This document shows, one piece after another, positions 11,816 to 24,639 of a DNA stretch of 64,000 bases. The stretch's first letter is position 1. Every line of letters starts with the position of its first letter. The notes under the pieces were generated by a model. It was given only the letters and a program-made list of their open reading frames with translations, made no database searches and had not been told where the DNA came from. Origin of the DNA: Erythroxylum novogranatense (lineage: Eukaryota; Streptophyta; Magnoliopsida; Malpighiales; Erythroxylaceae). Location of the stretch: positions 1,319,870-1,383,869 of the forward strand of contig JAIWQS010000093.1 in NCBI GenBank assembly GCA_029891385.1. The letters are read 5' to 3'. A program made the translations under genes and the position numbers.

Positions 11816-13392
11816 ACCTGAACTATTTTCAGAAAATTCACCCACCGTGCGACCCAACCCAAGCATCCTTCGTTTAAAAACCTACCAAATTAGGTTAAAA
11901 CCAACAATTTTTATCAAGTCATATACAGCATACCCACACTCTCAGCTCTCTCTCTCTCAACTTGACCATCGTCCATCACTTCTTTCCATTTTTCATCGCC
12001 ACCTTCATCATCTGCTGCTGCTGCCATGGATGCTTTTGGTGGGTGTTCCGTTGTGAGTTCTCCTGAAGTAATGCTTAGCTAAGCACCATTTCCTCTTGAA
12101 GATGTAACAATGGCTTGAGTTCAATGAGCTTCAAAGGGGAGTAGTTTATTCATGTTTAGCTACACTATTATGAACTCCTTAGTTAAGATTTATGCTTTGT
12201 AGTTAGATTTTCTTGATTATAGTTTAATAAAGTGTTGAACAATGTAATGTGTTATTGGGTTTGTTGATGTAGAACTTGGAGCTTTAATATATGAAGTCTC
12301 ATATATGTCTTTTGTGATTTTGTTAATTCTTTTTTATCTACCTAGTTGTGTTTGATATTGAGATGATTCTTGATCCCAAATTGACCACTTGCATTAACTT
12401 ACCCGTTGCACACACTAAGATGCATTCAACAAGGTTTTAAGAAATGGAGTTTATTGATTAAAATCCTGGACTTAAAGAGTTCTTTAAGGTTTATCATTTG
12501 AAAACTTAGCGATTTTCATTCCTACCAAGATTTGTTCTAAACTATGATAACCAAAGCCCTTTTTTCAAGAGGACTTTATCTAATTTGATCATTGTTTTAG
12601 TTTTCAACTTCTTATTCCCAAAAATCTAAAAATACTTTTTACATACTTTTCTTACAATTAGTTCAATTTTGTTAGTTTTTTCAAAGAACCAAAACCCCAT
12701 TCTAACCAATTTAGTTTGCATTTCATGACATTTAGGCTAGCTTAGATCCATTGCATTAGGTTACAATTAAGTGAGATGACTCGAGGCTGCACTCTATATT
12801 ACAATCCTTGGAATTCAATTTTTGATTCGATTTCTAAGGGTTAAACCAAAAGATGAAGCGGATCAAAATGTCATCTTAAGCATGAATTTTGTGTTGTTAC
12901 TTCTATTGGAATGTTATGTGGTGGAAAGACTCGTATACAAAAGGCTAATTAGGAGAAACAAGATAAAATTAGGATCAAATGGGATAACTAAAATTTTTTA
13001 ATTACTAGTTAAGAGCGAGTATAATCTTAAAAGGTATAATGAGTCCGATAACCAAAATATTCAAAAAGCAAGATTCTAGAAACTTATTAAACTATTTTTA
13101 AAAGGTTATCAAACTTTGTAACTTTATAATCGAATACTAAGACTTGTTGAAATGAAATATATTCAATTAATATTTTAGGTGTAAAACATGTGATTAACAT
13201 ACAAATTATCATTCTATATTAGTTGTTATTTTTTTAATTAAAAAGCTTAAAATAAATTTTATTGACAGTATATGAAAAATCGACAAATTCTTACCATGTA
13301 TGTTAATCTTGAGTTTATACAGTGAAATTGGTTGCTTACAGGGCTTAAAATCTACTTATAATTTTTTAAGAAAATGGTAATGAATTGAGCCA

Positions 13393-13900
13393 TTAAATGC
13401 AACTAAAAGATAAAAAAGAGCTATACATGGGTTTACCAAGCTCAACATTCTTCAGAGGTTGGGACAGGTGCAAATTACAAATCTGAAAATCTGGTACAAT
13501 AGTTAGCATTAAGAAATTTGGCCTTATATAAACTAATATAGCATCTAATCTGTAGGAAAATCCTTTTGTTGAAATGCTCCTTAGAATTCTATTATGAAAA
13601 ATGTGAGCATTCCTCTCATCCCATATGGCTTTGACAAGGAAGGACAAAACTAAGTGAAAGGACCACTTGATTATGGTGTTAGGATGCTTAATAGTAACAC
13701 AACTTGCTTTGATGGAATTACAATCACCTGGAGCATTTTAAATGTAGAACATATGTAATAATGATCCCTAAATGGTTGTGACAAACTCACATTGAAAAAA
13801 TAGATGATCATTTCAATGGACTCTTAGAAAAAGCAATGTGAGCAGCCAAACACATTATCAAGAGTTTAGTGAGCTCTACCGGCAGTGGAAAGAGTTCTAA
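13393..13900 (-). pseudogene. LINE relic, C-terminal zinc-binding region of a reverse transcriptase ORF
   Basis: On the minus strand the stretch near 13870-13740 reads with a CSHC pair followed by ESIEMIIYFF, resembling the zf-RVT zinc-binding region that follows the RT of plant L1-type elements. After a frame change, 13647-13393 contains AIWDERNAHIFHNR, matching the W-x-ERN-x-x-IF motif typical of the same C-terminus. The order and distance of the two motifs fit the family. Stops and frame shifts show it is dead. No RT or endonuclease domain, poly(A) tail or target duplication was found. It could instead derive from a host gene that captured this domain, but the decay favours a LINE fragment. 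Confidence 0.5.
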
Positions 13901-13999
13901 AGGTCCAAGTGGAGATTCTGCTATTGGTCTCGTCAAAGGGGCAAGATTTCGAAACCAGTGATGGTACTTAAAATTTGTTCTTTTCCTATGAAACATTTT

Positions 14000-16900
14000 T
14001 TGTTAACTCATGAGGAGTGTAAATAATAAATTGATGGAATTGTAAATACAAATTAGTAATTTAGAATCGCCAACATCAATGTGAAGCATCTTGTATCCTT
14101 ATAAGCTACCTTGGTAAGTAAAGCCAACACAAATGCCCAGAACTGTCCTAGCTACAGTATTATAAGTAAAGACTACAAGATGATCGTTGTTATGCAGGTA
14201 TCATGTGCGGTTCTTTGTACAGTAAAAGACTTGAACGATTTTTGTAGTTCGTACTTTTTAAAATGCATTTTGTGTTTAAATTCGTTAGAAAAATATCTTA
14301 TAGTATTATAAATATTAGAAAAGAACCTTTTACTAAGTATTTGTCAGGTTACTATAAAATTAACTATTTAAAATGTGATAAAATTTGTGTAATTGATTTG
14401 ACTTCACTTTAAAGTGAATTATGTTAAAATAATTTAACAATTAATTGAGTCAAAGGTCCGTTTTGATATTTCTAATACCATAAATATTTTAGCAATTTTA
14501 AAATACGAGTATCTTTTAGAAAATTACAATTCATAAGGTAGGAATCGATGGCGCATTGATCACGTTCTAAATAAGAAGGAATTTATCAATGATGATAGCT
14601 CTGATATAATAGAGTTGTCATGCTATCTTACTAGGAAAATGTAGAGAAAATTGTATAGGTAAATAAGTTATAAAGTCCTAAACCGATGAGGATGATAGTT
14701 GAGAATCAATTACAAAATGTTGGTCTAAACGGCTTCGAGATGATAACGAGACCAGATTTAGGTATTTTCAATGAGTTGGCCTATGGGTCAAGCTCAGATT
14801 TAGACCGGCTCAAAGTCTGTCCATCTCTTCTAGACAAGATAGAATTGTTTTGTTTTAAAAAGTTAGGCCTTGAGCAGGCTTAGGCCTAAGTAGTCTAGAC
14901 TTAAACCCAATAAAAAAGACGTTATTTTACACTTTTAATTTTTTAAAAAATTAGCCCTAAAACGGTTACTTAGGTCTATACTAAATTTCATATTCTTTTT
15001 AAAAAATAAAGAGGTAAGCCTGATAAGAGTATGAATGTAAAACTAGACACAGGAAAATTAAAAATAGATAATCTTATAAAAATTTTAACTTGTAAAAAAA
15101 ATTAAAGGAGGTACCATAAATGATTTAAAATTTTAGTGATGAAATATAATTATAAAAAAGAAGATATTAAGGTACTATTTAAGATATATAAAATTGAAAT
15201 AAAACGAAGTGATCTAAATAATTAAGTGTGATCGATGAATCTTAATTTTATGACCGCGAAACACTGTCACAATTTCTTTGAAGTGTAAAAGATCCATGAA
15301 AATTCTAATGTGAAGTTGAATAAAAGGAGTTAGTATTTATGACATCATAAGATCTAAATGAATGGAATTTGAAAGGGTCTAGTTTAAAATATATTAGAAA
15401 AACTAAAAAATTATAAGCCTATTAAGCTCAAAATGAATTTTAACCCATGAAGAAAAAATTATTAAGAAGTGGGACTCTAAAAAGCTAAGGCTTCCTATAC
15501 AAAGATACTAACAAATTCTTAAGGGCGTACGGGCCAAACCATACATAGAATATTTATAAGTTTTACCACTAGTCAAATTTAGTTTTGATTAAAGAATATA
15601 TGTTTTTATCCTCTTACACTTTTCACATTGCTTTTTTATAAGTTTTCTACAAATAAAATTTAGTTTTTATTTTAAAATGTTTCAACCTTTCCATTTTTCT
15701 TTTACAAAAGAGAATTTGGAATGTTCAATATTTGATAATTATTAGTGCCTTTTCTAAGCTCATTACGGTTAATATTCTTTCTTTAAATGTACACATTTTA
15801 TTGAATCATATATTCAGATGCTAAAATAGAAAAAGAAGAAAAAGTTTTTTTAATTTCTTTCAGCACCTGAATTTTTGCATTGCTTTTATAATATCGAAAG
15901 TATTAATTTAAATTAATTTCAATCTCATCGTTTGGGCTTAAAATTATTCAAGTTAAAGCACAAATGATTTTTTAACTTACACGTTTCTGAAAAAATCTTA
16001 ATTAACTAAAACCTAAAAAATTAAATAAATGGTTACAAGCAACAAATTAGCTCACATCTTGATAGGAATAAGAAAGTTAACATGACAGGCTTGAATTCTG
16101 ATGGCACTTTTGTTAGTTCATACCTTACATTCAATTGATTACTTATAGTTTAGTTATATAATAATTTAAAGGGATTCTTTATCTTATATATATTTGGATG
16201 TACATGATAAAGTCAACAAAATAATTATATATTGTCAATGAAATTATATTGAGATTATAATTATGAGATCCATATTGAATTTATATATTATCACTAAATT
16301 ATTCTTATTCATTGTTTTATTAAGATTAGACATTAATACAACATAGAAAGAATAGCATACATTATGTTTTTCCTTATGAAGGAAGTAGTTGATCTTATAG
16401 ACTAAAGGAAAGTAGAATGTTCTATTATTCTTGATTAGTATTTTATCAAAAATCCTTAGCCAATGTTGAATGATACTTTGTAAATAGTTCACAAATGTCA
16501 TTAATTGAATTAATAATTAATGGCTAAGAACTAATATTATTGGACTCAAAATAGTGTAGACATTAATTTCATGCTCTATGTCTAATAGAAACATCGTATG
16601 ATGAAAGGATTTAATTATATTTAAAAATCATGCATCAAAAGATTAGTCAAAACTACATTGATATTATTAAATATTTGAGTGGTTATAATGTATTAATAGG
16701 CGTCAAGTTTGATCTATAATTATAAATTGTTTAATTAGAAAATTAAAATAAATTCAAAGGAGTTTTAATTTATGTAATTTTAATTATGAATTATAATTAT
16801 AATTTATAATCATTGCCAATGTATTTGAAAACCTAATATGTCTCACATGAGAACTAGTTAAAGATAGCAAAAGTATTTTAATCAAGTTAATCTTGGTTAT

Positions 16901-18930
16901 AAAGTTTGAAAAACTTTATAAGTAAATATAAGATATTTAATAAATAAGGATTAATATGAGATATTGGATCATTTTGGAGAATAAATGGTATTTCATTAGA
17001 ATTATTTGTAATTCTAATTACAGTTTTATTGAAATTATGATTTAATTTCAATTGAATTACTAAAATATCTAAAACTTATTAAAATAATTTTAAACTCTAA
17101 TGGAGCAAGCACTTGTCATTTGAACCCGTTCTGTAAAATTATAGAGTTCTCTCAAGTTATTATGTGGATACTATTAAAGGCTAAACATTTTGCAACTATA
17201 GTAGTTGAGATGGACCTATTTTGAAAATAGCTCGTGATATATGATAGAAAAGAATCAAGCTTCGAATAAGATAGAATTAATATTCATGTTTTATTATGAT
17301 TTAATTTTTAATCATTTTATATAATTAGAATGACCTTGGCTTTTAAAAATAAAAATGTAAAAATATATAATTATTATCTGTTATCAAGATCGATTTAGTC
17401 TCAATTTTCCAACAATAATATCAAATCCAAGTTTAAATCTATGATTTGATTAAATTGTTTAATTGCAAGATCAGATTTAGTCTCAATTTTCCAACAATAA
17501 TATCAAATCCAAGTTTAAATCTATGATTTGATTAAATTGTTTAATTGTTATTGACCTTCAAATGGAATTGAAATAAAATTCTAACGTAAGATTGAATTAG
17601 ATTCAATTTAATCGGAAAAGTTTAAGATTAATACATTATAGACCTTAATTAAATGAGGAGTCAATCTAATTATTAATCTTAATCATACTACAAAAATAAT
17701 TACTTCAATTCTAAAATTAACATCTCATCTAAATTAATCTAAGATTAAAATTAATTAATTAGACTCCTTAAAATTAATAAAATGTTTTCTTAAATGATTA
17801 AGAAATATGTTTTTAATTAAATTTATTTGTTTCAATACGATTTAGATAAATTAATTTTATGACTTTATTTGCTTAGAGAAATGTTATTAAATTTATTTAT
17901 AAATTGTTTCCTTATTTATGATTAATAAATTTATTAATTTATTTTGCAGTTAAATTTTAAATTTTTTAATTTAATAATTGACAAGTTCATACTTTAATAT
18001 TTTGACAATAATTTTTACTTTATTAAATTAAGATTTTCTAATTAATTAAGAAATTAATCTCTAAATAAATAATGTAAATAACTTTCTTATTTAATTTTTA
18101 AAGTAGTTTCCATTTAATATTAGAAAATAGTGTATATTTAAAGAAAAGTAATTTCTAATGAGGTTAGAAATAGTAATTTCTAATTACATTAGAAATAGTT
18201 TTCTAAATGAATTAGAATGTTTTTCTATATAGTTTTAAAAAGATGTTTTCTAAATTATAATAAGTAAAACACAATTTATTGAAAATTATTTCAATTAAAA
18301 TTTTTAAAGGGTTAAGATAAATGGAAACATTTTCCAATTCAAATCAAATTGAATTTCTTTTGGAATAGAATTTAATTCATTAGAAATCATTAAGTTTAGT
18401 CTAATTTAATTTTTCCAAGGAGTTGGAAATATTATTTTAGATTGTAAAGATTAATAACTAGAAATAAATGAAGCTTGATATTTTATACATATAATTTGAT
18501 TATGACGCATAAGTTAGATGGTTTGTTTATATGTTCGATATATAAATATTGGATGCATGTTAAATTGTATGTTTTACGTGAAACTCTTGTTAAAATATTA
18601 AGTACATGATAAAAATGTGATTGTTGCCTTCCATGTTTATAAGAATAATTAGAGTTTTATTTATGGATATGCTTATTGAGAAAACTTAAGGTTGCTTTAA
18701 CCCGAATATGTTTAGTCTTAAGACAGTGGGTTCTACTTAACTAAATTTGTAATAAATTTGTGTGATTTGGATAAGCCAACTCATGATCACATGAATTTAG
18801 AGGCATTGTTAGGAATAACATATATGACATGTTTTGGCAAGAGCTATCACTGAAGAGATCTAATAAATCTAAGAGTTAAATGAAAAGTGATTGAAAAAGT
18901 TGTTATCTACTAAATTTTAGTTGAGAAAAT
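14000..18930. other. AT-rich DNA without recognisable genes
   Basis: Open frames in this stretch are short and show no known motif. Around 16820 a phrase similar to the solo-LTR repeat at 59915 (AACCTAAT...TCACA) hints at an eroded LTR, but I could not define ends. A cluster of TAGAAAT/ATTTCTA inverted words lies at 18145-18235, in very AT-rich DNA where such pairs arise easily. Confidence 0.5.
17385..17547. repeat. Tandem duplication, period 82 bp
   Basis: A 74-bp block starting GATTTAGTCTC at 17392 recurs without change at 17474. The preceding CAAGATC is also repeated, giving a near-perfect 82-bp direct duplication. No function is evident. Confidence 0.85.
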
Positions 18931-18935
18931 CTAAG

Positions 18936-19341
18936 TGTTGGAACAAAAAACGAAAGCATGTTATATTTGGAGAACCGGTAGATTTCAAAACTTTTTAGAA
19001 ATCATATTTGCAGTGGAAGCAACATATCCAAATCATCATGTCAATCCATACATTATATGGTATAAGGATCATAATAAACATAAACAAGATGAAGAGTATT
19101 ACCGACTCCTTTGCTACAGCTTTAATTCCTCACTACGCTATTCTCTCCTTCTTATTATATCTAAAACCTTTGCTTTTGAATCTTTTCCTTTTAGAAATCT
19201 ATCTTCTCCTTGTTCTTGTATCCTCAACCAATTTCATTTACCTCTTGTTCTTCTAGGAAAATTTGTTTAACAAAATCCTTTCGTGGGAAAGGAGAAGAAA
19301 TGTTTGGAGGAGATTTTCTTAAAAGAAAATGAACCAAAAAT
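18936..19341 (-). repeat. Truncated copia LTR (downstream end of copy 1)
   Basis: It is homologous to the central LTR from its TGTTGG end (31173-31269 plus 32651 onwards) up to an AAAATG where it stops abruptly and joins copia pol sequence. The PPT-proximal part of this LTR and most of pol were removed in one deletion. Confidence 0.8.
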
Positions 19342-19596
19342 GTAATGGATCACTATCTAAGCCCATAAGGATCCCATCATTTACTAACCTCTCAAGTCTT
19401 TTTTAATTGATATGACCCATTTTTAAATGCCACAGATACTTTGAATTAATGTTAAAGACATTGGATTGTCTTGGTTTTATCAATTATATGGTGTTTAGTG
19501 AGCATGTCATAGGTTCTATAAAGAACAATCCTTGTTTAATTATCGCATCACAAGTAAAATCCTTATTTTCATATATTGAAACAACGCTTTCAAAAT
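19342..19596 (-). pseudogene. Copia copy 1: gag-pre-integrase fragment
   Basis: It aligns throughout with 52425-52672 of copy 2, just upstream of the integrase zinc-binding residues, but the reading frame is broken. It ends where the chromovirus inserted. Copy 2 shows the uninterrupted sequence across this point. Confidence 0.7.
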
Positions 19597-19601
19597 ATAA
19601 G

Positions 19602-21820
19602 TGTTGGGCCCCAAATTTCTTTTACTTGATGTTATTTAGTATGAATTTATTTGATTTATGATTTATGACATAGTTTGAATTTATTGAAAGTAGTAATGGA
19701 AAATTTGGATTTAATTGAGTTTAGTATGGAATAAATGGTTATGGAAGAGTAAAAGCGTTTAAGGTCAAAATGGACAAGTCACCCAAGGTAAGAGGTTTTA
19801 AGCTTAACTAAGAGGGCATTTTAGTCATTGCTCTTCCTTGTAGGTTTAAGGAGTTAAAGGAAAGAAGAAAGGAAAATAGAAAGAAGAGAAAAGAAGAAGA
19901 AGAGAATCATAGGAGAGGAAGAAGAGGGAGAAAAAGAAAAAGCATAGGTTTGAGGATTTTCGACAGATTTCAAGCATTCTTAAGGTAAGTTATACTCTTA
20001 TACTCTTGTTTAGGTTGAATTAAACCCTAATTTTGCTTGGAATGAGTAGAAATCGATGGAGTTAGGGTTATGGTGAAACTTTGAAAGATTTGCATGGGTT
20101 GTTGTTTTGTTGGTGTTTTTGGTGTTAGAATGAGTTTAGAATGGAAGTGTATGACTTGATTTATGGCTTAGATGTGTTGTAGTTGAGAAAGGAAAGAATT
20201 TAAAGTTGAAAATGGGGAAATCTGGGTTCGGGAGTCGTCTCTCCGTCCGTCGCGTCCTTGACGTCTAAGAGCCATACGCCTGACGTGCCAACCCATAACA
20301 TATGACGATCAGGCGGCCGCTTGTGAAGTCGAGCCCTTTCGTCATGACAAGCGAGCCTCGTCATGGCGAGGCCGTTTTCAAGCAGATGGTTTATAGTGTT
20401 TTGATCATATCTTTTGCTACAGAAGTCCTCTTGGGGTGATTTTTGAGGCGTTATAAAATAGAGACATAGATCTACAAGTTTTGTGAAGTGATGAAGTTCT
20501 AAATCAGTTTCTAATACTATGGAATTTTGGATGGAAATTAAGAATGAAATTATTGTTTCAGCAAGAGTTATTGAATGAGATTTTGGTTCTTATTTTAGGA
20601 GATCAAGTGAGGCAAGAGGATCAAGAGGCTCAAGAGGAAACTCATTCTTAGGTAGAAACAAGCAAGGAAATCAGGTGGGTTCATGTTTATAATAGAGTAA
20701 ATAAGTACTCATTGTTTTGTTTCAAATCAAGAAAGATTGATGCATTTTAATTGCATCATCCACGATCGCATTACATACTATTATAAATGATTATAATCTG
20801 CTATGTGATTTGCATTCATGAATTATGAAAAGAATTCCAAAAGGGGTTTTCTCCTTTCACGAATACAAGTACATGAATTCAAGTTTCTGAAATACATGAC
20901 AAGCAAGATTACAAGCAAGTTACAAGCAAGTGCGGTTTGGCAAACAAGTTTACAAGAATATGAATCATGCATATTTATGTGGGTTTACGGTGTCCCTCAC
21001 GAATAGTCAAGTGCACATTGACTCACGAAAAGGCTTCTCCTTTTGCCTGATTGTGGCACGGGGTTTCTCAAGGATTCCCTCACGAAACTAAATCACACAT
21101 CAACATTTCGATGGCATGTGTAATGCGTCATGAACGAGACAACCCAAACCATTATGTTATGTTATGTGTTATGATTTGTTACGTGTCATGCATCATGAAT
21201 TGTTCAAGAATCAAGCATTTTTCAAGACAATGACATATACATGATCAATGAATATGATTTCAACAAGTACCACGGCAATGAGATATTTTTGAATACTTTT
21301 GCTTATTATTATATTATAAATATGTTCCCACGAGCTTTATAGCTCACCCCCTTTAATCTCCCCCATTCAGGTGACGAGCAGGAGATCAAGTGAGTTACGA
21401 GTACGGCGGCACTCCATTTTGTCATGTTTATTTTTAAACTTTAGTTTCATTTCAAGTAATATCGGTTCAAGAGTACTTTGTATTTTTGGCTCTTGAACTC
21501 AAAGTTGTAATTTGGTTTGAGATGTTCTTAAAGCTTTAGTAAAACTCACCTTTTTGATAACGACTTATGGATATGTTTGTTTTAAAGCATGAAAGTAAGT
21601 TTTGAGATTGTTCACGATGGGTCCATTGAACTTCCGATGGTCTCCTTTCTCAATCGTTAAATTGATCATTTAGCCTTGTTTATTAAATCACATGAAAGCT
21701 GGTTTCAAGTTTGTTTTCCAGCAGGCCCATTAATCTTCCGCAGGTCTTTTTCCTTACATGTATCATTAGCACGTTTCAGCCACGCTTTCATGTCCGATGT
21801 TGGGCTCCGGCAGCGGGGTT
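19602..21820 (+). repeat. 5' LTR of chromovirus 1
   Basis: It starts TGTTGGGCCCC. The 3' end has lost the terminal CCAACA seen in the partner LTR, so the exact end is uncertain by a few bases. It contains a CG-rich palindrome island (20230-20385), a hairpin-rich segment around 21000-21110, and the AGCTCACCCCC block. Confidence 0.88.
20230..20385 (+). repeat. CG-rich palindrome island, 5' LTR of chromovirus 1
   Basis: Words such as CGTCATGACA, CCTCGTCATGGCGAGG and repeated GACGT occur in an otherwise AT-rich LTR. The matching island in the 3' LTR (27310-27470) differs strongly in order and length. Confidence 0.7.
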
Positions 21821-21821
21821 G

Positions 21822-21833
21822 TGGTATCAAAGC
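21822..21833 (+). other. Primer binding site of chromovirus 1
   Basis: TGGTATCAAAGC lies directly after the 5' LTR. It is one base from the common plant initiator-Met-tRNA site TGGTATCAGAGC. Confidence 0.8.
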
Positions 21834-21971
21834 CCCTAGGTTTTTGGTCTAGGGCTGCATGGCATTACTTTCAAGGACTTGCATTGTTTTACATGATTAG
21901 CACTGTTTTTGCATATTTTAAAATACTTGTCTTACTTGAACTAAAGTTTTCAATGGTTTTCTATTCAAGGA

Positions 21972-23100
21972 GTGAACATGCCACCTCGAACGAGAACTCA
22001 GGGAACTATGACTCGATCTCATTCTCGTCAGGGGAGTACGGATGAATCCCATATTCCTCAGGATGCTGGGACACATTCTGTTTTGATTTCAGAGGCACCT
22101 AGTTTGCAGCAAGAAGTGCCTCCTCCGCCTCCTCCTATGCCTCAGGGAACTCCCATGGATCCAAGTTTCTTTCAAGCCTTTGCTCAGGCTTTCATGTATG
22201 TCATGGGTCAGAGATCTCAGATGCCGATGCAAGCTCCAGTAGACAGGAGTGGGCAGTATGACAAGCTTCGGAAGTTTGGGGCTGTGGATTTCAGTGGGAC
22301 TACTAATCCAGAAGAGGCTGAAGCTTGGTTGAAGAGGACCGAGAGGGTTCTAGTTTAGATGAGATGCTCAGATGAGGACAAACTAGATTATGCAGTCAGT
22401 CTGTTGCAGGGTGATGCACTGCATTGGTGGGAATCAGTGCTTTACAGTCAGGTTGTGCCATCAGTGTTGACATGGAGGGACTTTGTATAAGTGTTCAGGA
22501 AGAAGTATCTCTCGGGTTTTATGTGCGAGGATAAGGCAGAATTTCTGAATCTCATGCGAGAGGGACATGAGTGTGGCAGTATGGTGAAGTTCACAGCTTT
22601 CCCGATATCGGCTAACATTGTGGCGACAGAGAGGAAGACAAGTGCCATAAGTTTGAGGAGGTCTTCACTTGGGGATCGGGGAAAGTCACGATTCACAATT
22701 TTGTGACTACCGACAATTGGTGGATCTTTGCTCTCGAGGCTAAGAAAAGTGGAGAATATCGAAATGAAGCGAACAAGAAGAGGAAGAACAGGAGCAGACT
22801 TTCGGAAGGGTGCTAGTGCTCCATTGCTGAGAGGATCACGAGGAGCTCTTCTGATCGAGTGAAGTGGGTAGCGATGGGGCTACCAAGAACAAGCGGTGAG
22901 GCGATGTCGGGCAAGCCTCTAATATGGGAGGCGCGGTGAAGCGAGGAAGAAGTTGGTTCAACTATCCCTTATATGACCGGTGTGGGAAGCATCACCGGGG
23001 AGAGTGCCTCAGTCACTTAGAGTTTGTTTGAATCTGGAGAGAAGGACATATAGCCAAGCATTGTTCACGAGCACCAAGACAAGAGGGTCGCATGATTTGA
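21972..23100 (+). pseudogene. Chromovirus 1 gag, disrupted
   Basis: Gag is the structural protein that forms the virus-like particle and binds element RNA. The reading frame opens at 21972 with a short charged, proline-rich leader (PPPPPPMPQG), then enters the retrotransposon gag domain (FGAVDFSGTTNPEEAEAWL) and hits TAG at 22356. The domain continues after it (DYAVSLLQGDALHWWESV) to a second break near 22487. A zinc knuckle is still visible around 22975-23075 as CGKHHRGEC and GHIAKHC, in two frames. The stop at 22356 fits a CAG to TAG change. No functional protein is expected. Confidence 0.85.
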
Positions 23101-23280
23101 GGATCTAAAGGCGTGCGAGGCAGTGGGAACAAGACCGATTCTTGAGTAAGCGGCTCACTGGACTGCAAGGCGAGCTATTCCTCGAGGAAGGCCAAGGGTC
23201 AAGCGCCTTGCAAAGTGTTCGCCATGACTAGGGAGGAAGCTGCGGCACTTTGAGGTTGTCCGCAGGTATGGCTCGATTAT

Positions 23281-23907
23281 TTGATTCAGATATTTGTTTT
23301 GATTGATTACGGTTCCACGCACTCTTTTGTTTCTGAGAGCATAACATTGCATGGTGTGAGTTCTGTGCCTTTGGATAGGCCTTTGGTTGTTAGTACTCCT
23401 CTAGGGAGGAATGTGGTGATCAGTCAGGTGAATGAGCAGTGTGAGCTCTTCATTGAGGGTGCTAGATTGGTAGTGGACTTACTACCGCTAGACCTTAGGG
23501 GATTAGATGTTATCCTGGGGATGGATACCATGGAGAAGTATCTGGCCAAGCTAGATTGTGGTCGGAAAGAGGTAGAGTTTGATCTAGGCAATGGTGAGAG
23601 GGTGATCTTTAGAGGGGATAGGAAGACACCATCACCAAGATTGATTTCATCTATGTTGGCTGAAAGGATGATGGGCCAGGGATGTGAAGCTTTCTTGGCG
23701 CATGTTATGAATGCCGATGTGTATGAAGGGAAGTTAGAGGATTTCCCGATTGTGAGGGAATTCCCAGATGTGTTCCCAGATGAGTTACCAGGTTTGCCGC
23801 CGGTGAGGGAAATCGAGTTTGTCATTGACTTGATTCCCGGAACCGCGCCTATTTCAATACCGCCTTACAGGATGGCTCCAGCTGAGTTGAGGGAGCTTAA
23901 GGAATAG
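23281..23907 (+). pseudogene. Chromovirus 1 protease and linker to RT
   Basis: This is the aspartic protease that cuts the polyprotein. The active-site region reads VLIDYGSTHSFVS, so the usual small residue between D and G is replaced by tyrosine; the flap-side region LDVILGMDTMEKY is intact. It continues into the conserved linker FPDVFPDELPGLPP and YRMAPAELRELKE. The frame ends at TAG 23905-23907, but the RT continues in the same frame directly after it, so a single stop separates the two. The start is not real: this is the interior of a polyprotein whose upstream part is frameshifted. Confidence 0.85.
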
Positions 23908-24610
23908 TTGGAGGAATTGTTAGAGAAGGGATATGTCAGGTCGAGTTCGTCTCCTTGGGGAGCACCGGTTCTGTTTGTTAAGAAGAAGGATGGGTCATGG
24001 CGGATGTGCATTGACTATCGGAGACTCAACAAGGTGACAATTAAGAACAAGTATCCGTTGCCACGGATAGATGAACTGTTTGATCAGCTGCAGGGAGCAC
24101 GGGTCTTTTCCAAGATTGATCTCAGGTCAGGCTATCATCAGCTCAGAATTAAGGAGTCTGATGTAAGCAAGACAGCATTCAGGACCCGTTATCGGCATTA
24201 TGAGTTTTTGGTTATGCCATTCGACTTGACCAATGCTCCAGCTGCTTTCATGGATCTTATGAACAGGGTCTTCAAGGAGTTTCTGGATCAGTTTGTAATA
24301 GTGTTTATAGATGACATTCTGGTGTATTCTAAGAGTGAAGAAGAGCATGAGGAGCATCTCGAGATTGTATTGCAGACTCTTAGGAGAGAGAGCTTTATGC
24401 CAAGTTCAGAAGTGTGAGTTTTGGCTTCGTGAGGTGACTTTCCTTGGACATGTGATTTCGCGGGATGATGTGCATGTTGATCCGAGGAAAGTTGAAGCGA
24501 TGGTCAATTGGCATGCACCCAAGGCAATGATGAGGCGAGGAGTTTTTGGGTGCAGCGAGTTACTACTGAGGAGGTTTGTAGAAGGATTCTCCATGATAGC
24601 TGCTCCAATG
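23908..24610 (+). pseudogene. Chromovirus 1 reverse transcriptase
   Basis: RT copies element RNA into DNA. Conserved blocks are in order: [14 protein letters not shown], the fingers/palm segment [28 protein letters not shown], and the catalytic [11 protein letters not shown] one-base loss near 24410 shifts the frame, after which [16 protein letters not shown] and RRFVEGFS continue. The catalytic aspartates are present, but the upstream stop and this frameshift make it inactive. Confidence 0.88.
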
Positions 24611-24639
24611 ACCAGCTATTAAGGAAGAATCGGAAGTTT

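Larger units (their letters stand above)
1..12865 (+). mobile_element. Athila/Tat-like LTR element, 3' part (with nested insertions)
   Basis: The left edge of the window lies inside this element. Positions 1-1236 are internal non-coding sequence, followed by a G-rich polypurine tract and a 3' LTR that starts TGATTGAGCCC and ends near 12865 in GCGGATCA. The sequence is homologous, in reverse orientation, to the complete minus-strand element at 4024-9886: the same PPT, LTR start and internal segments are recognisable, clearly diverged. No gag or pol is visible in the part present. The 3' LTR is interrupted by a chromovirus-type solo LTR with a CTCAA duplication. Class assignment rests on the primer site of the related element and is moderately sure. 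The 5' half is outside the window, so autonomy cannot be judged. Confidence 0.7.
1237..12865 (+). repeat. 3' LTR of the outer element, split by nested insertion
   Basis: The two LTR pieces are 1237-1462 and 11588-12865, about 1.5 kb once the insertion is removed. The break lies in a region that reads continuously in the LTRs of the minus-strand relative. The right piece holds a CG-rich palindrome cluster (about 11660-11815), a single copy of the TTAAAG/CTTTAA hairpin near 12470, and an end homologous to the relative's terminus. The five bases after the end are AAATG; the matching copy would be outside the window. Confidence 0.65.

Noticed and set aside
11352..12056. Several overlapping frames of 75-138 residues
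   Set aside because: They span the junction of a solo LTR end and the outer LTR, so no ancestral gene can cross them.
24127..24357. Minus-strand frame opposite chromovirus RT
   Set aside because: It is the antisense shadow of the conserved RT blocks.
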